From Chitinophagaceae bacterium (GTDB taxonomy: Bacteria; Bacteroidota; Bacteroidia; Chitinophagales; Chitinophagaceae): a stretch of 64,000 bases of DNA. Position numbers and translations under genes: made by a program. The notes under the pieces are model-generated. The model did no database searches and had not been told where the DNA came from. It was given only the letters and a program-made list of their open reading frames with translations. The DNA is taken from assembly GCA_014379965.1 (NCBI GenBank), contig JACMKU010000138.1:1-64000 (forward strand), in the 5' to 3' direction. The number at the start of each line of letters is the position of its first letter. The stretch's first letter is position 1. This document shows, one piece after another, positions 8,697-17,337 of the stretch.

Positions 8697-8769
8697 TGTT
8701 AAATTCTGGTTTACGTCCAACATTCTATCATTATAATTATTAATTATTAGGAACCCGAGAAAAAACAAT

Positions 8770-10848
8770 ATGTCACAAGAACCATATAATAAGAACGATA
8801 AGAACAACTTGCCAAAGTTTGGAAATAATCGCAAGGAAGACGATCCTAATAATCCTCAGAAGAAGGGCCCAAGGTTTAGCATTTACTGGATTTATGCTAT
8901 CATTTTCGCTGTACTGATTGGATTCCAGTTATTCTCTCCTTTTTCCTCTAACACCGCAAAAACAAATTCCCTCGATTTCAAGAAAATGCTTGTACAGGGT
9001 CATATCGAGAAATATACCATTGTCGATAATAGAAAGACGGTAAAGGTTTTTTTGAAGAAGTCGGCCCTACCCACTTATAAAGACCAGCTAACAAAAGGAA
9101 TCGGCGGAAAGGTTAGCGATGAAGGACCGCATATGTCGTTCAAAATTACAGGCGCCGAAACGTTCCAAAAAGAAATGGACGAGTTCTTCAAAGCGAATCC
9201 TAGCGCAGAAGTTCCCTATACTGTGGATCCGGAGAGCGACTGGTTTAGCAAGTCAATTTCCTTCTTGCTTCCAATCCTTCTATTCATAGGCTTATGGATT
9301 TTGTTGATGCGTAAAATGGGTGGTGGCGCCGGTAGCGGCGGAGGCCCTGGCGGCATTTTCAACATAGGAAAATCAAAAGCAACGCTGTTCGATAAAGGCA
9401 CAAAGGTGAATATCACCTTTGCCGACGTGGCAGGATTAGATGAAGCCAAAGTCGAGGTAATGGAAATAGTCGACTTCTTAAGGAGTCCGAAAAAATACAC
9501 GGCACTAGGTGGAAAGATTCCAAAGGGTGCATTACTGGTTGGCCCTCCCGGAACCGGAAAAACCCTGCTCGCAAAGGCAATGGCTGGTGAAGCACAGGTT
9601 CCATTCTTTAGCCTTAGTGGTTCTGATTTCGTAGAGATGTTCGTAGGGGTTGGTGCAAGCCGTGTGAGAGACTTGTTTAAGCAGGCGAGAGAGAAGGCCC
9701 CCTGTATCATCTTCATCGACGAGATCGATGCCATCGGGCGTGCGCGTGGTAAGAATGTAATGATGAGCAATGATGAAAGAGAAAGCACCCTTAACCAGTT
9801 GCTAGTGGAAATGGATGGCTTTGGAACAGACACCGGCATCATCGTACTTGCGGCTACCAACAGGCCAGATGTATTAGACACCGCCCTTCTTAGGCCCGGA
9901 AGATTCGACAGGCAAATCACTATTGATAAGCCGGATTTGAAAGGACGCGAGGCCATCTTCAAAGTACACTTGAAGCCAATCAAGATCTCAAAGACCCTGG
10001 ATATTCATAAGCTGGCGGAACAAACACCAGGATTCGCCGGTGCTGATATTGCAAATGTTTGTAATGAGGCCGCGCTGATCGCTGCGCGTAAGGGAAAGGA
10101 CGCCGTTGAAATGGAAGATTTCCAGGACGCGGTAGACAGGGTGATCGGTGGCTTGGAGAAGAAGAACAAGATAATTTCTCCTGAGGAGAAAAAGATCATA
10201 GCATATCACGAAGCAGGACACGCCGTGTGCGGTTGGTATCTCGAACATGCTTATCCCTTATTGAAAGTTACGATCGTTCCCCGGGGCACGGCGGCGCTTG
10301 GATATGCGCAGTATACCCCGAAGGAGCAATATTTGTATAATACTGACCAGTTGATCGATCAAATATGCATGACTCTCGGTGGTCGGGCAAGCGAGGATAT
10401 CTTCTTTGGCAAGATCTCAACCGGCGCCCAGAATGACCTCCAACAAATCACACGGATCGCATATGCGATGGTGAGTGTTTACGGGATGAACGATAAGGTG
10501 GGAAATATTAGTTTCTATGATCCCCAGGCGGAAAACACATTTACCAAACCGTATTCAGAAGAGACTTCAAGGATGATCGATGAAGAGGTTAGGAAGTTGA
10601 TCGACGAGGCATACCTTAAGACAAAGAGATTATTGTCTGAGAAGAAAGGAGAAGTTGAAAAGCTCGCAGAAGCATTGTTGGAGAAAGAAGTGTTATTCCA
10701 GAGCGATGTAGAAGTGCTGATCGGAAAGCGACCTTACGAAGAGAAGAAGATCCTCGATCCCGAAGAAGGCAAGCCCTCCGAGACCGGCGAAATCTCTGCA
10801 GGTGTTCCACCCTATGACAGTGATATTACGAACAAGGCCCTACCCTAA
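8770..10848 (+). CDS. ftsH: ATP-dependent zinc metalloprotease FtsH
   Basis: Membrane-bound AAA+ protease of 692 residues that extracts and degrades misfolded membrane proteins and selected regulators. Order of domains: transmembrane helix 1 (about 37-55), periplasmic domain, helix 2 (about 163-180), a Gly-rich linker, the AAA module with Walker A GPPGTGKT (258-265), Walker B IIFIDE (313-318) and the SRH region, then the M41 protease with zinc motif HEAGH (480-484). The acidic, Pro-containing C-terminal tail is of usual length. All key residues are present. Probably an operon rsfS-ftsH with the LUD gene behind it. Confidence 0.98.
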   Translation: MSQEPYNKNDKNNLPKFGNNRKEDDPNNPQKKGPRFSIYWIYAIIFAVLIGFQLFSPFSSNTAKTNSLDFKKMLVQGHIEKYTIVDNRKTVKVFLKKSALPTYKDQLTKGIGGKVSDEGPHMSFKITGAETFQKEMDEFFKANPSAEVPYTVDPESDWFSKSISFLLPILLFIGLWILLMRKMGGGAGSGGGPGGIFNIGKSKATLFDKGTKVNITFADVAGLDEAKVEVMEIVDFLRSPKKYTALGGKIPKGALLVGPPGTGKTLLAKAMAGEAQVPFFSLSGSDFVEMFVGVGASRVRDLFKQAREKAPCIIFIDEIDAIGRARGKNVMMSNDERESTLNQLLVEMDGFGTDTGIIVLAATNRPDVLDTALLRPGRFDRQITIDKPDLKGREAIFKVHLKPIKISKTLDIHKLAEQTPGFAGADIANVCNEAALIAARKGKDAVEMEDFQDAVDRVIGGLEKKNKIISPEEKKIIAYHEAGHAVCGWYLEHAYPLLKVTIVPRGTAALGYAQYTPKEQYLYNTDQLIDQICMTLGGRASEDIFFGKISTGAQNDLQQITRIAYAMVSVYGMNDKVGNISFYDPQAENTFTKPYSEETSRMIDEEVRKLIDEAYLKTKRLLSEKKGEVEKLAEALLEKEVLFQSDVEVLIGKRPYEEKKILDPEEGKPSETGEISAGVPPYDSDITNKALP

Positions 10849-10859
10849 TAGTCGTTTAA

Positions 10860-10937
10860 GGAATCGGGAATCAGGGATTGGGAATGAGTGATCGAATTAA
10901 AGAACGTTAAACCCTTAAACCTTTAAACGTTAAACTT
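10860..10937. repeat. Heptad array: GGAATCG-type then TTAAACG-type words
   Basis: Four 7-nt words of the GGAATCG type (10860-10887) are followed, after a 15-nt gap, by five in-register words of the TTAAACG type (10903-10937). The latter match the terminal repeats of the 148-bp elements at 42059-42206 and 53499-53646, but only one arm is present. The array ends 5 nt before the ATG of the LUD gene. Confidence 0.9.
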
Positions 10938-10942
10938 CCCTC

Positions 10943-11578
10943 ATGAGCGTGTCTACCTCAAAAGAAAATATTCTCAAAAAGATTCGGAAGGCGTTGAGTC
11001 ACTCAACGCCTCTTCCATTTCCTAAGAGCGAGGGGACAGAATCCGTATATCAACCCTTGCAACAGGAATTGGCGGTTGAGTTCGCCGAGCAGTTTTCCAG
11101 TTTGCTTGGAAGGTTTATTTATTGTATAAATGAGCAGGAGCTTGCGTTTCAATTGAATAGTCTCTTACGCAAGCAGGACTGGACCAAAGTTTATTGCGTA
11201 GAAGATAAATTGATCACTTCATTCGCCTCCCAACAGGAAGACAGGCTGGTAAAAACCGATCTGGCCGGCTGTGATGTGTCGATTACAGGTTGCGAATACC
11301 TCGTGGCACGTACCGGTTCAATAGTATTGAGCGCTGCGCAGCTGAGTGGAAGGAATGTGAGTGTGTATGCGCCTATTCATATTTGCATCGCCTATACCAA
11401 CCAGTTGGTTTACGACGTCAAGGACGCGCTCGTGGGTATTCGTGAGCGGTATGGAGACAAATTGCCTTCGCTGATCAGTTTCGCCACGGGCCCCAGCAGG
11501 ACAGCCGACATCGAAAAGACCCTTGTGGTAGGCGTTCATGGCCCCAAGGAGGTTTATTTGTTCCTGGTCGAATCATAA
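10943..11578 (+). CDS. LUD domain protein (LutC/YkgG family)
   Basis: A 211-residue single-domain LUD protein related to LutC, one subunit of an iron-sulfur lactate utilisation complex. Typical pieces are visible: the N-terminal SKENILKKIRKAL helix, the ITGCEYLVARTGSIVLS strand-loop with conserved Thr-Gly, and the C-terminal FATGPSRTADIEKTLVVGVHGP with the family's GPSRTADIE and GVHGP signatures. LutA and LutB homologues are absent here, so a lactate role is not supported by context. In Bacteroidota this gene commonly follows ftsH; its exact function there is not established. Confidence 0.88.
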   Translation: MSVSTSKENILKKIRKALSHSTPLPFPKSEGTESVYQPLQQELAVEFAEQFSSLLGRFIYCINEQELAFQLNSLLRKQDWTKVYCVEDKLITSFASQQEDRLVKTDLAGCDVSITGCEYLVARTGSIVLSAAQLSGRNVSVYAPIHICIAYTNQLVYDVKDALVGIRERYGDKLPSLISFATGPSRTADIEKTLVVGVHGPKEVYLFLVES

Positions 11579-11604
11579 TCATGTTTGTTTTGTGATATTT
11601 GTAT

Positions 11605-12030
11605 ATGAGCAATCCCGGCACTGTATATCCCCTTTTTGTTTATGGATCGCTACGGAGCGGATTCCGGAGCCCGGCATATGAATACATCAGCCGCTACTTT
11701 AATTTCATTGGCGAGGCGAAGGTCAAAGGTCGATTGTATGACATGGGCAGCTATCCCGCTGCTGTCCCGTGCGAAGATGAACAATATATTTCCGGTGAAC
11801 TATATGCAATCAGGGAGGAGAATGAATTCTCCTGGGCAATGGCACAGCTCGACGATTACGAAGGAGTGAACGTGGAGGCCGATGAAATGCAACTGTACAA
11901 GCGCGAACTGGCACACATCTCACTGGCAGGCCAATCGATATCCGCATGGATGTATTGGTATAGCGGCGATGTGCAGGGCAGGCCGGAAATTCCAACCGGT
12001 GATGTCATTGCATATATGAATAACAAGTAA
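11605..12030 (+). CDS. Gamma-glutamylcyclotransferase family protein (AIG2-like)
   Basis: A 141-residue protein of the gamma-glutamylcyclotransferase / AIG2-like fold. The substrate-loop signature FVYGSLRSG and the catalytic Glu in LDDYEGV are present; RLYDMGSYPAAV and SGELYAI complete the fold. The family releases 5-oxoproline from gamma-glutamyl compounds, but the bacterial YtfP-like members have no firmly assigned substrate. The ATG at 11605 is preferred to an in-frame TTG two codons earlier. A near-consensus -7 box (GATATTTG, one mismatch) ends 3 nt before it. It is followed after 26 nt by lpxH. Confidence 0.85.
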   Translation: MSNPGTVYPLFVYGSLRSGFRSPAYEYISRYFNFIGEAKVKGRLYDMGSYPAAVPCEDEQYISGELYAIREENEFSWAMAQLDDYEGVNVEADEMQLYKRELAHISLAGQSISAWMYWYSGDVQGRPEIPTGDVIAYMNNK

Positions 12031-12056
12031 TCAATTGGATTCTCCTCTAATAACCT

Positions 12057-12830
12057 GTGCCAAAAAACATCTACTTCCTTTCCGATTTTCACCTGGGCGC
12101 GCCCGATTATGCCAGCAGCCTGGAAAGAGAGAAGCTCATCGCAGGATTTCTTCATTCAATAAAGGACGACGCCTCCGAAATCTTTGTTGTAGGTGATATT
12201 TTCGATTTCTGGTACGAATACAGGAAGGTCGTTCCAAAAGGCTATGTGAGACTTCTTGGCCAGTTGGCCGGCCTCACCGATGCGGGTATTCCTATTCATT
12301 TTTTCGTTGGGAATCATGATATGTGGATGAAAGATTATTTCCAGCAGGAGTTGAACATTCCTGTTTATTATGAACCCAAGGAATTCGTGCGAAACGGCAA
12401 GAAGTTCCTGATTGGGCATGGTGATGGGCTTGGGCCGGGGGACCACGGATATAAGCGACTCAAAAAAATCTTCCGCAATCCTGTGTGCAAATGGCTGTTT
12501 GGAATCTTACCACCCCTGGCGGGAATGGGCCTCGCGAACTACCTCAGTCGACGCAGCAGGGTGAAGACAGGGTCAACTGAAGAGGTATTCCTCGGAGAAG
12601 ACAAAGAATGGCTGATAACCTACTGTAAAGAGGTGCTAAAGAAAGAAAATTTTGACTTTTTTGTGTTTGGGCATAGACACTTACCCATTGATCATCGTCT
12701 TACTAGCACAAGCCGCTATATTAACCTGGGCGACTGGATCAGTTATTATACCTATGCCGTATTTGATGGGGAGGATATTAAATTGACATCGTTCAGGGGA
12801 AAAGAAGAAAAAATTATCCGCAACTGGTGA
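12057..12830 (+). CDS. lpxH: UDP-2,3-diacylglucosamine diphosphatase (LpxH type)
   Basis: Calcineurin-like metallophosphoesterase of 257 residues that hydrolyses UDP-2,3-diacylglucosamine to lipid X in lipid A synthesis, on the inner face of the cytoplasmic membrane. Metal motifs in order: SDFHLG, GDIFDFWYEY, GNHDMW, GHGDGLGPGDHGYK and FGHRHLP. The hydrophobic insertion between them, with a LPPLAGMGLANYLSRRSR segment, fits the lid that contacts the acyl chains in this family. Start is GTG (12057). The next gene begins 2 nt after its stop, so the two are translationally linked. Confidence 0.93.
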   Translation: MPKNIYFLSDFHLGAPDYASSLEREKLIAGFLHSIKDDASEIFVVGDIFDFWYEYRKVVPKGYVRLLGQLAGLTDAGIPIHFFVGNHDMWMKDYFQQELNIPVYYEPKEFVRNGKKFLIGHGDGLGPGDHGYKRLKKIFRNPVCKWLFGILPPLAGMGLANYLSRRSRVKTGSTEEVFLGEDKEWLITYCKEVLKKENFDFFVFGHRHLPIDHRLTSTSRYINLGDWISYYTYAVFDGEDIKLTSFRGKEEKIIRNW

Positions 12831-12832
12831 AA

Positions 12833-13639
12833 ATGAAATTCAAAATAACAGCCTTCCTATTACTTGCCGCTTCATTTGTGAGCGCCCAGGTAGATACCAC
12901 TTTCAGGAGGATGAAGACCATCAAGGGAGATATCGTAGCATTCACTGTCGACAACCTCGATAATGTTTACCTTCTCAGCAGCACCAACCAGGTGAAGAAA
13001 ATAAATTCAAACGGTGACTCTGTGGCGGTATTTAATGATGTAAAGAAATTTGGACAGGCCACACTGATAGACGTATCCAATCCTCTCAAAGTCTTACTTT
13101 TTTACAGGGACTACGCCACAATCGTTGTTCTCGATAGACTCTTGAATGTTCGAAATACAATTGACCTAAGGAAGCAAAACATTCTCCAGGTAAGAGCCAT
13201 AGGTCAATCGTATGATAACAAGATCTGGCTCTACGATGAAGTGGAGAACAAGCTCAAGAAGATTGATGAAGATGGTACGCTATTACAGGAGACACCTGAC
13301 TTCAGGCAGGTGTTTGGCGCTGCGCCGGCTCCCCAGAAGATCTTCGACCAGGATCAGTATGTTTACCTCTATGATTCTTCGCAAGCCGTATTCGTGTTCG
13401 ACTACTATGGTGCGCTGAAGAACAAGATACTCATCAGCCGGTGGCAAAATTTTAAGGTTACGGGCAGGTACATTTTTGGTTCATTAGGAAGCAGCCTGTT
13501 CCGGTACGACATCAAGACTTTCCGGGTAGATGAGTGGTTGATGCCTGATGAAATCGCGAAGGCGCCCGCCTTCAACTTTACCGCATCCCGCATATATGCC
13601 CTTAGAAAAGACAGTATCGATATTTTCAGTTTCCGCTGA
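12833..13639 (+). CDS. Secreted protein of unknown function, propeller-like repeats
   Basis: A 268-residue protein with a clear signal peptide (residues 1-18, ending FVSAQ) and a body of repeating short strands (DNVYLLSS, DNKIWLYDE, QYVYLYDSS, GRYIFGSLGSSLFRY). These suggest a small beta-propeller or similar all-beta fold in the periplasm or outer membrane. No enzyme motif is seen. It starts 2 nt after the lpxH stop (an overlapping in-frame GTG at 12827 is the alternative), so its supply is tied to lpxH; a role in lipopolysaccharide assembly is only a guess from that. Confidence 0.7.
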   Translation: MKFKITAFLLLAASFVSAQVDTTFRRMKTIKGDIVAFTVDNLDNVYLLSSTNQVKKINSNGDSVAVFNDVKKFGQATLIDVSNPLKVLLFYRDYATIVVLDRLLNVRNTIDLRKQNILQVRAIGQSYDNKIWLYDEVENKLKKIDEDGTLLQETPDFRQVFGAAPAPQKIFDQDQYVYLYDSSQAVFVFDYYGALKNKILISRWQNFKVTGRYIFGSLGSSLFRYDIKTFRVDEWLMPDEIAKAPAFNFTASRIYALRKDSIDIFSFR

Positions 13640-13689
13640 CATACGCTCCTCAGGATTCGATACTTTTACCGTTCAAATGATTTGGGTTC

Positions 13690-14787
13690 ATGAATGATTT
13701 CCTGGATACGGTTTGGCTCGGCAATCCCGTAAGGAATTACCTGGCAGTACTGGTGACAATTGTCATCGTGCTGGTGTTCAAAAGATACATTGCCAGGTAT
13801 GTAGCAGGGTTGCTTTTCCGCCTTCTCAATAGAATATGGGCGAACCTGGATAAAGAAGCATTCAAGAACCTTGTAGCACAACCTCTGGGGATGTTCCTGC
13901 TGATTCTCGTCGGAATCATAGCGCTCCATAAACTAAGGTTTTCCGAAGAGCTAAATATTGAACTCTACAATTACAGTCTCAAGCGAATAATTCATGTCAT
14001 CGGCTCCGTTGTACTCATCATTGCATTCATTTGGTTGCTATTGCGGACTATTGAGTTCATTGCCGTAATCCTTGAAAGGAAGGCGAATCTAACTCCCGAC
14101 CAGACAGATAATCAATTGGTGGTTTTTTTCAGGGATTTTTTCAAGGTGATCATCTTTATTATCGGCATATTGATGGTTCTGAAGTTTGCGTTTGGATTCG
14201 ATGTAGGTAACATGCTCACCGGCCTTAGCATTATAGGTGCCGCGGTGGCGCTCGCTCTTCGGGAGAGCCTGGAGAACCTCATTGCTTCGTTCATCATTTT
14301 CTTCGATAAACCTTTTACGTTGGGCGATCTTGTGAAAGTGCAGAATATCACTGGAAACGTGGAGAAAATAGGCCTTCGTAGCACCAGGATAAGAACTGAT
14401 CAAAAGACATACGTCACGGTCCCCAACAAGCAAATGGTGGATAGCATACTCGACAACTTATCGTTGCGCACGCAATTGAAAGGGGAGCTTCGACTGCAGG
14501 TATCATTATCGACGCCCTCTTCAAAGCTGCAACAGCTGGCAGAAGGAATCAGGATACTACTCCGGCACCCCGAGATCGAGTCGGCGAATGTGGTGATCAA
14601 TGATATTGCCGCCAATGCTTTCATTGTAAATGCAGACTACTTTACAGGCCCGCTCACCCACCAGGAATATCTTTCAATCAGGGAATTGATCAACTTGCAG
14701 GTGCTGAAGTTGATGGAGGAACTCGATATTGAGATTGCGGGAGCGAGTACAGGAATCCGGCTCGAGGGCCAGATCAATGGGCGGTAG
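13690..14787 (+). CDS. Mechanosensitive ion channel family protein (MscS-like)
   Basis: A 365-residue MscS-family channel, opening under membrane tension to release solutes during osmotic downshift. Visible are four or five transmembrane helices (about residues 17-38, 60-80, 100-120, 145-165, 170-190), the pore-lining helix with GNMLTGLSIIGAAVALALRE, and the beta domain beginning with FIIFFDKPFTLGDLVKV followed by STRIRTDQKTYVTVPNKQM, both MscS hallmarks. The C-terminal alpha-beta domain is complete. The last 14 nt overlap the converging thioredoxin gene. The family position is clear; gating in vivo cannot be judged. Confidence 0.93.
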   Translation: MNDFLDTVWLGNPVRNYLAVLVTIVIVLVFKRYIARYVAGLLFRLLNRIWANLDKEAFKNLVAQPLGMFLLILVGIIALHKLRFSEELNIELYNYSLKRIIHVIGSVVLIIAFIWLLLRTIEFIAVILERKANLTPDQTDNQLVVFFRDFFKVIIFIIGILMVLKFAFGFDVGNMLTGLSIIGAAVALALRESLENLIASFIIFFDKPFTLGDLVKVQNITGNVEKIGLRSTRIRTDQKTYVTVPNKQMVDSILDNLSLRTQLKGELRLQVSLSTPSSKLQQLAEGIRILLRHPEIESANVVINDIAANAFIVNADYFTGPLTHQEYLSIRELINLQVLKLMEELDIEIAGASTGIRLEGQINGR

Positions 14788-15304
14788 TGCCTATCGAGAG
14801 TATGATCTCTCCAAGTTCCTTATCAAACGTGCCATATTTGCCAAATTCGACTACCCGGCCAACTTCGCGGCCTTTTTTCATCACGAGAATTGTAGGAACA
14901 TTGATGATATTGAGCGCATCGGTAAGATTGCTATGCGATTTCTTGCTGCGGTCAACACCGATCATAGTAATCTTCTCCTTTGGAAATGCCGTGGCATCGA
15001 GGAGGCTGTAAAATTTAGGTATGATATACCGTGAATCGTCGCACCATGTTCCCATGAATACGAGTAATTGAATGGAATCGCCGAATTTTTTCAGTCCGTT
15101 GAGAGCATCTGCATTTGGAGAATATCCTTTTAGGTTGCTGGCATACCAGTTAAAGGAAGTGTCTTTCTCAAGCAAGTCCCTGGTGATAATACCTTTTAGG
15201 ATCTTCGAACCGTCCCGGTCCACTATTACTTCGTATGAAGTTTGAGCCGTAAGATTTAGACAAAAGCCTATTGCCAATAGAGTACAGAAAAATAGTCGCT
15301 TCAT
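14774..15304 (-). CDS. Exported thioredoxin-like protein with CxxS active site
   Basis: A 176-residue periplasmic thioredoxin-fold protein: signal peptide (1-20, ending NLTAQ), then a thioredoxin domain with MGTWCDDSRYIIP and the cis-proline loop NVPTILVMKKGREVGRVVE. The motif is C-D-D-S, so the second cysteine is replaced by serine. Such CxxS proteins cannot cycle as ordinary disulfide reductases; they may act on mixed disulfides or as isomerase-like or monothiol factors. The related TWCGDSKREVP group is common in Bacteroidota. Transcribed against mscS with a 14-bp overlap of the two 3' ends. Confidence 0.87.
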   Translation of the reverse strand: MKRLFFCTLLAIGFCLNLTAQTSYEVIVDRDGSKILKGIITRDLLEKDTSFNWYASNLKGYSPNADALNGLKKFGDSIQLLVFMGTWCDDSRYIIPKFYSLLDATAFPKEKITMIGVDRSKKSHSNLTDALNIINVPTILVMKKGREVGRVVEFGKYGTFDKELGEIILSIGTTAH

Positions 15305-15388
15305 ATTAAATACAAGGTTGTAAAATTAACGGCAAGCTCTCAATTGACGGAGCGGGAAGTGTTAAAGTTGCGTGGGGCGCCTCAAAAC

Positions 15389-15928
15389 TTACAGAGTAGC
15401 CTTGAGTTCCAGGAAGAAATTTTTAATTCTCTCCAATGACTGGATCATGGCGAATTTCTCTTCCGCATTCTTGTTTTTCTTCAAATAATCCTTCGCTCCT
15501 TCGATCGTAAATTTCCTGCGGCGAAGGAGATCATAGATCATTTGGAGATTCTTAATATCGATGGGCCGGAAGAATCGGTCGCCTTTTCGATTTTTCCTGG
15601 GCTGAAGGATATCGAACTCAGTTTCCCAGTATCGTATGAGCGATTGATTTTCTCTGAACATTGTGGCCACTTCGCCAATAGAATAGTATTGTTTCTTGAA
15701 CAAGACATCATCAGCTGGTACATTAATAAGATCAGCAGTGAGGCCAATCTCTTTCAATGATCGACGGCCTCTGGTAGATGCAGGTTTCTTTGGTTGAATT
15801 TCTTTGGCGGAACTTACACTCGTTAATTTTTCCTTGGGAGGAAGCGGAGCGACTACTGTGTCAATTGCGGAATTCGTCGCGTTGTCTGCGTTGAATTCAA
15901 AAGTAATCTGTGAAAGCGGTTTGTTCAT
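15389..15928 (-). CDS. MerR family transcriptional regulator
   Basis: A 179-residue protein with an N-terminal flexible region (about 80 residues, Pro/Lys-rich) followed by a MerR-type winged helix domain (YYSIGEVATMFRENQSLIRYWETEFDIL) and a short C-terminal helix pair. The RYWETEFDILxPxKNxKGxRxF pattern is the Bacteroidota version of this domain. There is no ligand-binding domain, so an inducer is not evident. The frame is open to 16027, but the ATG at 15928 is the first that fits family alignment. It lies downstream of the M23 gene on the same strand; the MerR-M23-alaS neighbourhood is conserved in many Bacteroidota. Confidence 0.88.
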   Translation of the reverse strand: MNKPLSQITFEFNADNATNSAIDTVVAPLPPKEKLTSVSSAKEIQPKKPASTRGRRSLKEIGLTADLINVPADDVLFKKQYYSIGEVATMFRENQSLIRYWETEFDILQPRKNRKGDRFFRPIDIKNLQMIYDLLRRRKFTIEGAKDYLKKNKNAEEKFAMIQSLERIKNFFLELKATL

Positions 15929-16019
15929 GTTACTCAAGTAAAGATACAAATGAAGTGATCTTTCGCGCAATAGCCATGCCAGTTGTGGAAAAGTCGAGAT
16001 ATAAAGGTATGAGTTACGA

Positions 16020-16040
16020 GTCGTCATTGCGAGCGAAGCG
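16020..16040. repeat. Fragment of GTCATTGCGAG-type repeat
   Basis: The stretch GTCATTGCGAGCGAAGCGAC matches the start of the well-spread GTCATTGCGAGG...GAAGCAATC intergenic repeat type, of which a full palindromic copy lies in 58340-58495. Only one truncated arm is visible here, in the gap between merR and the M23 gene. Confidence 0.6.
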
Positions 16041-16146
16041 ACGCAAACGAGTTTCGGGTATCCTAAGTTCGAGGATGCGTTTTGGCGCAGGAGTGTTCGA
16101 GTTATTGTTACGTATCCTAAGGATCATCGATCCTAATTTGTCATAG

Positions 16147-16216
16147 CTATTGTCCCTTGCCTATTGCCTATTGTCTATTGTCTATTGCCTATTGCCTCCC
16201 GTCTCCCGCCTCCCGT
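16147..16216. repeat. Heptad array, 10 x CTATTGY / CTCCCGY
   Basis: Ten consecutive 7-nt words: seven CTATTGC/CTATTGT-like, then CTCCCGT, CTCCCGC, CTCCCGT, in exact register. These are the reverse complement of the CAATAGG words at 2694-2770. The array ends 4 nt before the stop of the leftward M23 gene, so it is in its 3' untranslated region. Confidence 0.93.
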
Positions 16217-16220
16217 CGCC

Positions 16221-17192
16221 TTAGTCCAGGCTTTGATTTGATGAGGCAGCTTGTTTCAACAGTCTGTCAAACTGATCGGGAGTCAGGTCGTTGTAGAAGA
16301 AGTAAACCGGGTCGATGCGTTGTCCATTCTTATGAACTTCGTAGTGGCAGTGAGGTCCGGTGGACTTGCCGGTACTTCCAACCCATCCAATTATTTCCCC
16401 ACGTTTGATTGATTGGCCAGATCTAGCCTTGACTCGTACCATGTGCCCATACAAAGTCTCGTAGCCATATCCGTGATTGACGATAACGTGATTGCCATAC
16501 CCGTTGCCGGAATTTCCTGCAAGCTTGATGGCACCATCGGCGGTAGCATATATTGGTGTGCCCTGCGGTGCTGCGAAATCCAGCCCTGCGTGCATCTTGA
16601 CGGTTTTATATACAGGGTCAATGCGGTGACCAAAACCAGAAGCGATTCTGCTCAAATCCTTGTTACTTACGGGCTGTATGGCGGGAGTATGAGATAGTAA
16701 TTGCTCTTTATTGTTGATCAGATTGTCGATCTCTTTATAAGAGTCCTTCTGCACCTTTATGCGGCTGCTTAGTTTATTGAGCGTAGTGACGATGGAGGTG
16801 AGGAGCTCTTTATCCTTCATCTTTTCAATTGTAGCTATTTCAATCTGGGCTTCGAGTTCTTTTGCCCTCGCACTATCGGGAATTGGATTGGCCTCGAAGA
16901 TGGCCCGGTAAACGGTATTGTCTCTTTTTTCCAGTTCAGATACCTGCTTCTCCATTTCCTTGATCTTGTCATTGAGATCATGGTATCGGTCCTTCAACAT
17001 CTCATTTTCGAAGCCGAGGAGTTTCTCGTTGGGTGAACCGACGAATTTGAAGGCGATGAAAGAGATAAATGTGGCGGTGACGAAGGCAGCTGCAATGAAA
17101 CCGAATATCCGGAGGATCTTAATCCTCAACGGGGTTTCCAGCTTTTCATAGCGAAGCGTATTGGTGTTATAGTAGTACTTGATTTTTTTCAT
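16221..17192 (-). CDS. M23 family metallopeptidase, inner-membrane anchored
   Basis: A 323-residue protein: cytoplasmic N-terminus, one transmembrane helix (about residues 30-50), a coiled-coil (about 60-160, KYHDLNDKIKEMEKQVSELEK-like) and a C-terminal LytM domain (about 190-300). The zinc residues are intact: HAGLDF with the H-x3-D pair and GPHCHYEVH with the H-x-H pair. This build, membrane anchor plus coil plus LytM, is that of periplasmic endopeptidases or amidase activators. A promoter with a TTG, 20 bp, TATATTTG arrangement lies upstream at 17286-17316. ATG at 17192 is chosen over 17201 because it begins the conserved MKKIKYYYN. Confidence 0.92.
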   Translation of the reverse strand: MKKIKYYYNTNTLRYEKLETPLRIKILRIFGFIAAAFVTATFISFIAFKFVGSPNEKLLGFENEMLKDRYHDLNDKIKEMEKQVSELEKRDNTVYRAIFEANPIPDSARAKELEAQIEIATIEKMKDKELLTSIVTTLNKLSSRIKVQKDSYKEIDNLINNKEQLLSHTPAIQPVSNKDLSRIASGFGHRIDPVYKTVKMHAGLDFAAPQGTPIYATADGAIKLAGNSGNGYGNHVIVNHGYGYETLYGHMVRVKARSGQSIKRGEIIGWVGSTGKSTGPHCHYEVHKNGQRIDPVYFFYNDLTPDQFDRLLKQAASSNQSLD

Positions 17193-17246
17193 ACAAAGCA
17201 ACCGTTTAGCAGGTCTTCGCAGGGTAGAAATCAGGATCGAACCTTT

Positions 17247-17254
17247 TATCTTTG
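17247..17254 (+). promoter_or_regulatory. TAnnTTTG -7 box upstream of alaS
   Basis: TATCTTTG is a perfect -7 consensus on the + strand, 83 nt before the alaS ATG; no convincing -33 TTG is found at the usual distance. If used, its transcript and that of the divergent M23 promoter would overlap at their 5' ends. Confidence 0.45.
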
Positions 17255-17285
17255 CGCCACCTGTCAGGAGCTTTTAGGATATTGA

Positions 17286-17316
17286 CAAATATAAGGCGGG
17301 AAACCGCAAAAATCAA
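17286..17316 (-). promoter_or_regulatory. Promoter of the M23 gene (TTG-N20-TATATTTG)
   Basis: Read on the minus strand: TTG (17316-17314), a 20-nt spacer, then TATATTTG (17293-17286), a full match to the Bacteroidota sigma consensus. The predicted start, about 17280, leaves an ~88-nt leader before the ATG at 17192. Confidence 0.7.
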
Positions 17317-17337
17317 CCCATTGTAACTTCGAGCAAG

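Noticed and set aside
9216-9983. Long minus-strand frame within ftsH
   Set aside because: A shadow of the ftsH coding pattern; no promoter, start context or recognisable domain.
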